Below are positions 5,426 through 10,308 of a stretch of DNA of 10,308 bases, piece after piece (the stretch's first letter is position 1; every line of letters begins with the position of its first letter). The notes under the pieces are model-generated. The model had not been told where the DNA came from. It saw only the letters and a list, made by a program, of their open reading frames with translations, and did not search any database. The translations under genes and the position numbers were made by a program. Source of the stretch: an uncultured Sutterella sp. (GTDB lineage: Bacteria > Pseudomonadota > Gammaproteobacteria > Burkholderiales > Burkholderiaceae_F); contig CAAFNI010000083.1 of the NCBI GenBank assembly GCA_900764215.1, positions 1-10,308 of the forward strand, read 5' to 3'.

Positions 5426-7564
5426 ATGGATTCAATTGAACCCCATCATCGTTATGGCAAACGTTTCTCTCTGATTTCGATTGCCGCTGCCATTGCCCTC
5501 GTGTTGGGCGCATCGGTCAAGGCTCAGGAGATCACGGAGATCAGGCTTGATCTCAACACCTACACCCTATATGACGCCGCAGAAAACCATGCGGACGTCG
5601 TGCGCGTGACGGGCGATAAGCCTGAGGGCTTGGCTGTGCTCTTTCACAATGTACTGGTCGCACCCAAGGTTTGCCCTGGCGTGACCTTTCAGCTCAAGGG
5701 GGGCGGCGTTTCGAACTCCATGAACGGCGTTTCGCTGGCCATCCCGTCAGGGCCCGGGACCGTGAAGGTGCAGGCTAGCGGAGGCACGACGACTCTGTTG
5801 GTTGATACGGCCGATCTGCCTGGGCAGGATGAGTTGCCCGCGCTGCCGGAGGGCGGCGGAACGGACGGCGGTGATTTGGAAGACTTGGGAGACCTCGACG
5901 TCGAGAGCTCCCTCTTTTCACTAAGAACGCGCGCAACGCAGGAGTATTCGACTGAACAGTTCGTGGTCGGAGCTTGGGAAGCGCACAAGCTCGCGAATGC
6001 GGGGCGCTACATGCTCAACTTGGCGGAATATGAGCCTCAGGACGTGCTGGTGCTGACCGGACGCCTGGACGTCACTCCGGAGACGCAGATGAGCTTCGGC
6101 GGCGAGGCGGAGGCCGGAGTGAATTTTTACTTGGGCTCAAGCGCAGGCGTCGTGGTCAAGAAAAGCTGGTTCGTTGATCAGAACATGAAATCCGGAGCAA
6201 TAGGCTTCGGGGCGGGGACGCTTGGCGTCTTTGAGAAGGGAGCCGTGATTTTGATTGCGGACGACGGTGATGAGAGTCCGGACGGAATCGAGCCCGAAGG
6301 GGGCAAAGACGCCGTGGACGGTCACGTCATCTTCAACGTCGCCGACGACGCCAGACTCGAGGGCGTGGAGAACCTGAAGTTTCTGGTCAGCCAAAACGGT
6401 CATGCCGGCACGATGAGCTTCGAGTGGACGGAGGACGGTCTGGTGCTCGTTCAGGAGCCGTGGCGCTATGAAGGGCCGCTCGCTGCGGTAGTCAATGAGC
6501 TCGGCGATTGGGCGGTGAAGGCCGATGCGCCCAGGCCCCTTCAGGAAGAGTTCATGAGAAGGCGCACGGCGGGCGAGTTCGGAGCGGCCGTCAACCGCAT
6601 CGTGGCCGTCATGAAAGGGGCGGGCACCTCGGCGGAAATGCTCAGAACGGCCGAAAACGTCGTGGAGCGCACTTCCAGGGCGGCCGTGGCGTTCGAGGAT
6701 GATCAGGCCGTGAAGGTGACGGTGCGAAAGGGTGAAAGCCGGGGGCGCTATCAGAACGTGAGGGAGCGCGATTATGAGGCCTTCGGGTGGACGCGGGAGG
6801 TGACGGGGATTGATCTGGAGGTGAATCTCAGATACATGGACAGGTTCGCCGGTTTGCTCGTCTCTTATGCTGACGCGGACGTCGAGAGCGGCTATGAAGA
6901 GAAATTTCAGACCGATCGCGGCTACAGCGGCGTAACCGTGGAGTCAAACGTCATGTCGCTTGCCGCCTATTACGGGGCTGCTTGGGAGCGTTTTTCCGCG
7001 ATGGGCTTCGGCACTTTCTCGGGCGGCAACGACAAAGTGCGCGTGCGCTCGGCGCAGGAAATGCTGGCCTCGGGCGAACCGTCCCGCAAATCTCTGACCG
7101 CAGGCGTCTCCGGGAGCTTTTATCCGGGCTGGGGGACCTACAAGAGCGTGAACTTCACGGGGGCCGCTGCATTGACGAATTTTCTTAAGTCGACTTATAG
7201 TGTTGCGCTTGACGGCGAGCCCGTCATGGACGTTGAGGAGCGCAGCCGGTGGGTCGGCACGCTTCAGCTTCAGGCCGGCTGGCACGAGCTCTTTCGCCCG
7301 TGGCCCTCAAGCTGGATCAAGGCCGACTGCACGCTAGGCGGCCGCCTGCGGGGAGGAGATTTGGAAGTTGAGCAGAAGGTCCGGGCTCACGGCGCCTCGG
7401 CAGGCGTGTCGCACGAGGATTTGACGCGAGGCGAGCTTTTCGGAGACGTCGCGCTAAAAGTCAGCCTGCGCAATTCAGTCGCGGGCGTGAGCGTCGGCGG
7501 ATCCGCGGGGCCGGACGGCTCCCGTTCGTGGACGGGCGGCGTGACGTTTGACTACCAGTTTTAG
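5426..7564 (+). CDS. Autotransporter (type Va secretion) outer-membrane protein, short acidic passenger
   Basis: This 712-residue protein has a long signal peptide: a charged n-region up to K12-R13, a hydrophobic core at 14-30, and probable cleavage after VKA (33/34). Residues 34 to about 370 are a Gly/Asp/Glu/Val-rich passenger of beta-strand character, with two acidic linkers (LPEGGGTDGGDLEDLGDLD at 140-158 and about 279-300). Residues about 372-420 look helical and would thread the barrel. From about 430 to 712, alternating aromatic and polar strands form the beta-domain, for example FGWTREVTGIDLEVNLRY and AAYYGAAWERFSAMGFGTF. The chain ends GVTFDYQF, a terminal Phe with aromatics at alternate positions, the usual BamA recognition signal. 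No protease triad, RGD or known adhesin domain is seen, so the passenger's role is unknown. It is shorter than the >1000-residue autotransporters common in Sutterellaceae. It is flanked by non-coding DNA on both sides and appears to be transcribed alone. Confidence 0.83.
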   Translation: MDSIEPHHRYGKRFSLISIAAAIALVLGASVKAQEITEIRLDLNTYTLYDAAENHADVVRVTGDKPEGLAVLFHNVLVAPKVCPGVTFQLKGGGVSNSMNGVSLAIPSGPGTVKVQASGGTTTLLVDTADLPGQDELPALPEGGGTDGGDLEDLGDLDVESSLFSLRTRATQEYSTEQFVVGAWEAHKLANAGRYMLNLAEYEPQDVLVLTGRLDVTPETQMSFGGEAEAGVNFYLGSSAGVVVKKSWFVDQNMKSGAIGFGAGTLGVFEKGAVILIADDGDESPDGIEPEGGKDAVDGHVIFNVADDARLEGVENLKFLVSQNGHAGTMSFEWTEDGLVLVQEPWRYEGPLAAVVNELGDWAVKADAPRPLQEEFMRRRTAGEFGAAVNRIVAVMKGAGTSAEMLRTAENVVERTSRAAVAFEDDQAVKVTVRKGESRGRYQNVRERDYEAFGWTREVTGIDLEVNLRYMDRFAGLLVSYADADVESGYEEKFQTDRGYSGVTVESNVMSLAAYYGAAWERFSAMGFGTFSGGNDKVRVRSAQEMLASGEPSRKSLTAGVSGSFYPGWGTYKSVNFTGAAALTNFLKSTYSVALDGEPVMDVEERSRWVGTLQLQAGWHELFRPWPSSWIKADCTLGGRLRGGDLEVEQKVRAHGASAGVSHEDLTRGELFGDVALKVSLRNSVAGVSVGGSAGPDGSRSWTGGVTFDYQF

Positions 7565-7588
7565 CCGTCTGTTCTTGAAGGATGTCAC

Positions 7589-7611
7589 AGGCGGGGCCGG
7601 CGACTCCGCCT
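7589..7611 (+). terminator. Possible weak terminator hairpin after the autotransporter gene
   Basis: AGGCGG (7589-7594) and CCGCCT (7606-7611) form a six-base-pair GC-rich stem with an 11-base loop, 25 bases after the autotransporter stop. No T-run follows (the next bases are AGATCAG), so it is not a standard intrinsic terminator. It could stabilise the 3' end, assist Rho-dependent ending, or be chance. Confidence 0.3.
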
Positions 7612-7629
7612 AGATCAGAGGCGATCCTC

Positions 7630-7635
7630 TAGAAT
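7630..7635 (+). promoter_or_regulatory. Candidate -10 box for relA
   Basis: TAGAAT matches the -10 consensus at five of six positions and is followed by GACAG. The same TAGAATGA string occurs upstream of lolC (471-478). No acceptable -35 lies 16-18 bases upstream. If used, transcription would begin near 7641-7642, giving a 115-base leader whose 5' end coincides with the long hairpin described separately. Confidence 0.38.
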
Positions 7636-7636
7636 G

Positions 7637-7696
7637 ACAGATGCAGGCGTTCGCTTTTGGGGCCGACCCCTCGCGAGCGGTCGCCTGCATGACTGT
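7637..7696 (+). promoter_or_regulatory. Long near-perfect hairpin in the relA 5' leader
   Basis: ATGCAGGCG (7641-7649) is the exact reverse complement of CGCCTGCAT (7682-7690). After one T-T mismatch the stem continues as TCGCT (7651-7655) with AGCGG (7676-7680), including one G-U pair. Inside is a further GGGG-CCGA-CCCC hairpin (7659-7670). ACAG (7637-7640) and CTGT (7693-7696) could extend the base across a two-base bulge. No T-run follows, so it is not an intrinsic terminator. It lies within a non-coding leader in front of relA and may protect the RNA 5' end, bind a protein, or act as a DNA operator. Function is inferred only. Confidence 0.6.
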
Positions 7697-7702
7697 AGAA
7701 GC

Positions 7703-7745
7703 CCTCCGCTGCTGGGAAAGAGGCCTGCGGAGGCGCCTGGAGGAG
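7703..7745 (+). promoter_or_regulatory. Second leader hairpin and Shine-Dalgarno of relA with competing GGAGG motifs
   Basis: CCTCCGC (7703-7709) pairs perfectly with GCGGAGG (7727-7733). The true ribosome binding site GGAGGAG (7739-7745) lies 11 bases before the relA ATG. GGAGG therefore occurs twice, at 7729-7733 and 7739-7743, and the single CCTCC (7703-7707) can pair with either. The first pairing is longer (seven base pairs) and leaves the ribosome site free. The second (five, plus a wobble) would hide it. This has the form of a translational switch, but nothing in the sequence proves switching. Confidence 0.45.
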
Positions 7746-7756
7746 AAATAACAGAA

Positions 7757-9868
7757 ATGTCGGAAAAGCCTGCCGTGGTCGTAGACGTCTCGCTTGCGCG
7801 CAGCATGGTCGAGCCGCTTTATCGCGACCTTACCCTTCCGACCGGTGAGAACGTCATGCAGCATGCCGACGGCATCGCGGGCATTCTCAGAGAGGTCAGG
7901 GACGATCCGGAACTCATCAGCGCAGCCTATCTTTTCTGCGTGCCGTCCGTGATCCAGAATTCCGGCGAGTGGATCGAAAAGAGTTTCGGTTCCGCCGTCA
8001 GCGGGCTCGTTCAGGAGCTCGGTCAAGTGAACGAGCTTTCCCGTCGCGCCCGTTCCGAAAACGAAGAAGCCAATACGCGGCATCAGGTGGAGGCCATGCG
8101 GCGCATGTTCCTCTCGATGTGCAAGGACTTGCGCGTCGTGCTTCTCAAGCTCGCGAGCCGTTTGCAGACGCTTCGCTGGTTCGCCGCTTCAAAGCGCGAG
8201 GGCGCGGAGAAGTTCGGCGCGGAAACGCTAGATCTTTACGCGCCGCTGGCCAACCGCCTCGGCATCTGGCAGCTGAAGTGGGAGCTTGAGGACCTGTCGC
8301 TGCGCTTTACGCGTCCGGCTGAATACAGGGAGATCGCGCAGCAGCTCGACGAGTCGCGCGAGCAGCGCATCGAGTTCATGCAGAGCGCGGTGCTTCGCAT
8401 TCGCGGCCTGCTTGAGGAAAACGGCATCAAGGCCGAGGTCTCAGGGCGGCCCAAGCACATTTACTCGATCTGGAAGAAGATGCAGCGCAAGCACCTGCGC
8501 TTTGACCAGCTCTTTGACGTGCGCGCCGTGCGCATCATCGTCGACACGGTCGAGCGGTGCTACCAGGTGCTCTCCATCGTGCACGAGAACTTCCCGGTGA
8601 TTTCGAAGGAGTACGACGACTACATCGCCAAACCCAAGCCCAACGGCTATCAGTCGCTTCATACCGTCGTGACCGACAAGGCCGGCCGCCCGCTTGAAAT
8701 TCAGATCCGCACACGCGCGATGCACGAATTTGCGGAACTCGGCGTGGCCGCTCACTGGCGCTACAAGGAGGCCGGCAACTCCAACGGCGCCACGAGCGCC
8801 GAGGAGCAGCGCGTCGCCTGGCTGCGCCAGCTACTTGCCTGGGGCAGCGACATGCAGAGCCACGGACAGCCTGAAGGCGAGGCCGTGCTGGACGACCACA
8901 TCTATGCGCTTACGCCTCAGGGCCGAGTTGTTGAACTGCCCCGGGGCTCAACGCCCGTCGACTTCGCCTATGCCGTGCATACGCAGCTGGGCCACCGCAC
9001 GAAGGGCGCCAAGGTCGACGGCGTCCTGGTGCCGCTCAACACCAAGCTGGAAACCGGCCAGACCGTTGAGATCATCGCCGCAAAGGTGGGTCAGCCCTCG
9101 CGCGACTGGCTTTCCGCGGAAAAAGGCTTTGCCGCAAGTCCCCGCACCCGCAACAAGGTTCGCCAGTGGTTCAATGCGCAGCAGACCGCGGAGCTCACCG
9201 CACAGGGGCGCGAGAAGATCGACAAGGAGCTTGCGCGACTCGGCAAGACGGCCGTCAAGCTCGAGGATCTGGCCAAGCGACTTGGGTATGAAGGCGTTGA
9301 CGAGTTCTGTCTTGCCTACGGCAAGGAGGAGATCACCCAGACGGCGCTCGCCACCGCAGTGCAGCCGCCCAAGCCCGCCGCGCCCGAGCCCGACGAGATT
9401 CAGATCCGTCAGTCCCGCAATACGGGCAAGAGCGACGTGCTCGTCGTGGGGGTTGATTCGCTGCTCACGCAGCTCGCGCGATGCTGCCACCCCGTGCCTC
9501 CCGATGAAATCGTGGGCTACGTCACCCGAGGGCGAGGCGTGACGATTCATCGCGCCGATTGCCCGAATATCCGAAACATGTCGGAGCAGGATCACGGCCG
9601 CCTCATCGAGGTGAGCTGGGGCAGGGGAGGAGACGGAGTCTTTCCGGCGGAAGTCTTCGTCGTGGCTGCCGATCGTCCGGGTCTCATCCGGGACATCTCG
9701 GAGATCTTCATGAAGGCCAAGCAGAATCTTGTCGGCATGAACTCCCAGAAGGTCAAGTCCGACGTGCACATGCGCTTCACGGTCGAGATTCCGACGGCCG
9801 CCAGTCTGACGTCCTCGCTCACGGCCATTCGCGAACTAAAGGGCGTTCTCTCGGCGAGACGTTGCTGA
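7757..9868 (+). CDS. relA: RelA, monofunctional (p)ppGpp synthetase
   Basis: This ribosome-associated enzyme makes (p)ppGpp from ATP and GTP/GDP during amino-acid starvation. It has 703 residues, against about 744 in E. coli RelA. The N-terminal hydrolase-like domain (about 20-190) is degenerate: where SpoT has the catalytic HDxxED motif, this protein reads AAYLFCVPSV (56-65), so hydrolysis is not expected. The synthetase domain includes GRPKHIYSIWKKM (230-242), FDVRAVRIIV (253-262), EYDD (285-288, the EXDD motif of synthetase-only RelA rather than the RXKD of SpoT), NGYQSLHTVV (296-305) and EIQIRT (314-319). Next come TGS (about 380-440), helical, zinc-finger (C576, C577, H578, C602) and C-terminal ACT/RRM (about 632-703) domains, all intact. 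The start is ATG 7757 with GGAGGAG upstream. The frame is open back to 7634, but that part covers the leader hairpins and has no homology. A SpoT hydrolase must be encoded elsewhere. Confidence 0.95.
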   Translation: MSEKPAVVVDVSLARSMVEPLYRDLTLPTGENVMQHADGIAGILREVRDDPELISAAYLFCVPSVIQNSGEWIEKSFGSAVSGLVQELGQVNELSRRARSENEEANTRHQVEAMRRMFLSMCKDLRVVLLKLASRLQTLRWFAASKREGAEKFGAETLDLYAPLANRLGIWQLKWELEDLSLRFTRPAEYREIAQQLDESREQRIEFMQSAVLRIRGLLEENGIKAEVSGRPKHIYSIWKKMQRKHLRFDQLFDVRAVRIIVDTVERCYQVLSIVHENFPVISKEYDDYIAKPKPNGYQSLHTVVTDKAGRPLEIQIRTRAMHEFAELGVAAHWRYKEAGNSNGATSAEEQRVAWLRQLLAWGSDMQSHGQPEGEAVLDDHIYALTPQGRVVELPRGSTPVDFAYAVHTQLGHRTKGAKVDGVLVPLNTKLETGQTVEIIAAKVGQPSRDWLSAEKGFAASPRTRNKVRQWFNAQQTAELTAQGREKIDKELARLGKTAVKLEDLAKRLGYEGVDEFCLAYGKEEITQTALATAVQPPKPAAPEPDEIQIRQSRNTGKSDVLVVGVDSLLTQLARCCHPVPPDEIVGYVTRGRGVTIHRADCPNIRNMSEQDHGRLIEVSWGRGGDGVFPAEVFVVAADRPGLIRDISEIFMKAKQNLVGMNSQKVKSDVHMRFTVEIPTAASLTSSLTAIRELKGVLSARRC

Positions 9869-9903
9869 GACCTGGGATAATGCTGATACTGTAACAAATA
9901 AAA

Positions 9904-9919
9904 TACCGCAAATGCGGTA
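9904..9919 (-). terminator. Hairpin with U-tract on the minus strand (possible antisense or bidirectional terminator)
   Basis: TACCGC (9904-9909) and GCGGTA (9914-9919) form a six-base-pair stem around the tetraloop AAAT. On the plus strand the hairpin is followed by CTGGCAAAGC, not a T-run. Read on the minus strand it is followed by TTTTATTTGTT, the normal form of an intrinsic terminator. No leftward protein gene is evident to its right. It may also serve relA poorly as a bidirectional structure. Confidence 0.5.
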
Positions 9920-10014
9920 CTGGCAAAGCTTCTCTTTCCGCTTTTTCCTATTGAAATTCAGTTGCTTGATTGTTTTGTGAAGGAGGAGGGATGGGAAAAA
10001 ATTTTCGGAAGGTC

Positions 10015-10043
10015 TTGCTTTTTCAAAAAAACTCAGGCATAAT
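10015..10043 (+). promoter_or_regulatory. Promoter of first tRNA-Val
   Basis: TTGCTT (10015-10020) and CATAAT (10038-10043) are separated by exactly 17 bases, matching a sigma70-type promoter. The -10 end lies 16 bases before the tRNA 5' end. The same CTCAGGCATAAT block recurs before the second tRNA. Confidence 0.75.
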
Positions 10044-10059
10044 TTCGTTCTCACACGGC

Positions 10060-10136
10060 AGGCACGTAGCTCAGTTGGTTAGAGCATCACCTTGACATGG
10101 TGGGGGTCGTTGGTTCGAATCCAATCGTGCCTACCA
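10060..10136 (+). tRNA. tRNA-Val, anticodon GAC (copy 1)
   Basis: A complete 77-base cloverleaf with encoded CCA. The acceptor stem is AGGCACG/CGTGCCT, the D-stem GCTC/GAGC, and the anticodon stem TCACC/GGTGG around the loop TTGACAT. Anticodon GAC is at 10094-10096, decoding GUC and GUU. The variable loop is GGGTC, the T-arm GTTGG-TTCGAAT-CCAAT, the discriminator A, then CCA. The anticodon arm and D-arm are near-identical to what I recall of E. coli tRNA-Val(GAC). It has its own promoter upstream. Confidence 0.97.
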
Positions 10137-10189
10137 GGAACATCTTCCTAATCCGTGTGAGGCGGTTCAGGGACCGTCGATGCAGGAGT

Positions 10190-10218
10190 TTGCAAATAAG
10201 CAAAGCCTCAGGCATAAT
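10190..10218 (+). promoter_or_regulatory. Promoter of second tRNA-Val
   Basis: TTGCAA (10190-10195) and CATAAT (10213-10218) are separated by 17 bases, and the -10 end lies 12 bases before the second tRNA. The shared CTCAGGCATAAT (10032-10043 and 10207-10218) suggests that the -10 region was duplicated along with the tRNA gene. Having its own promoter means this copy need not depend on read-through from the first. Confidence 0.72.
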
Positions 10219-10230
10219 GAAAACCTTGAC

Positions 10231-10307
10231 AGGCACGTAGCTCAGTTGGTTAGAGCATCACCTTGACATGGTGGGGGTCGTTGGTTCGAATCCAATCGTG
10301 CCTACCA
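10231..10307 (+). tRNA. tRNA-Val, anticodon GAC (copy 2)
   Basis: This is identical over all 77 bases to the copy at 10060-10136, including the encoded CCA. The intergenic spacer is 94 bases. The exact match extends one base on each side (10059-10137 versus 10230-10308, 79 bases) and reaches the very end of the window, so further copies could follow beyond the contig edge. Confidence 0.97.
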
Positions 10308-10308
10308 G

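Larger units (their letters stand above)
9869..10059. other. AT-rich non-coding region between relA and the tRNA genes
   Basis: The 191 bases after the relA stop are markedly richer in A/T than the rest of the window and contain A and T runs. They hold the minus-strand-type terminator hairpin (9904-9919) and the first tRNA promoter. A short frame (9991-10095) preceded by AGGAGG runs through the promoter into the tRNA and is not credible as a gene. No conserved protein is recognisable on either strand. Confidence 0.6.

Noticed and set aside
7634..7756. In-frame 41-residue N-terminal extension of RelA from an ATG at 7634.
   Set aside because: It covers the leader hairpins, has no Shine-Dalgarno, would start at or before the predicted transcript start and resembles no RelA N-terminus. 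ATG 7757 has GGAGGAG in front and fits the family.
9836..10054. Leftward 72-residue ORF between relA and the tRNA.
   Set aside because: The composition is that of AT-rich non-coding DNA, it crosses the minus-strand terminator hairpin and the relA end, and it matches no recognisable family.
9991..10095. Small ORF of 34 codons with a strong AGGAGG four bases before its ATG.
   Set aside because: It runs through the tRNA promoter and stops in the tRNA anticodon loop, so a conserved peptide is implausible. The purine tract is probably coincidental in an AT-rich region.
1..10308. CRISPR arrays, insertion sequences, phage or defence genes.
   Set aside because: No regularly spaced repeats, transposase or integrase motifs or inverted terminal repeats were seen. 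The only long exact repeat noticed is the tRNA-Val duplication.

Overview
The window reads as one complete short-read contig of about 60% GC from a betaproteobacterium. Sutterellaceae (Sutterella/Parasutterella type, Burkholderiales) is the best guess. The reasons are a lolC-lolD pair without an adjacent lolE, next to an RpfE-like gene; a monofunctional RelA of the beta/gammaproteobacterial kind; and an autotransporter of the style common in gut Sutterellaceae. The placement is inferred from recalled family sequences, not from a search. Bases 1-19 are exactly the Tn5/Nextera mosaic-end adapter, so native sequence starts at base 20. The last 79 bases repeat a tRNA gene exactly, which probably explains the right-hand contig break.

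Left part (20-5280). A partial leftward gene (start at 438, running off the contig) diverges from a rightward run: lolC (510-1769), lolD (1762-2451), a YjjV-type TatD hydrolase (2448-3245), a tandem-ACT protein (3284-3844) and a DUF711/UPF0210 protein (3865-5238). The first three overlap by 8 and 4 bases. The next gaps are 38 and 20 bases. A good intrinsic terminator at 5243-5280 closes the run, so all five could share a transcript. LolC and LolD form the inner-membrane ATPase complex that releases lipoproteins to LolA. The ACT and DUF711 genes form a conserved pair of unknown biochemical function.

Middle (5281-7564). A single-gene unit encodes a 712-residue autotransporter: signal peptide, short acidic passenger, and a C-terminal outer-membrane barrel ending in Phe. 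The 145-base region upstream has a weak ribosome binding site and some small inverted repeats.

Right part (7565-10308). relA (7757-9868) encodes a hydrolase-dead, synthetase-active (p)ppGpp synthetase. Ahead of it is an unusually structured leader: a roughly 50-base near-perfect hairpin at the predicted transcript start, then a second hairpin carrying a CCUCC that could pair with either of two GGAGG motifs, one being the Shine-Dalgarno. Beyond relA is an AT-rich non-coding stretch whose hairpin has its U-tract on the minus strand. It is followed by two identical tRNA-Val(GAC) genes, each with its own 17-base-spaced sigma70-like promoter.

No CRISPR array, insertion sequence, phage gene or rRNA is visible. 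The most useful leads are the relA leader, the ACT/DUF711 pair, the possible antisense transcript after relA, and the edge artefacts.
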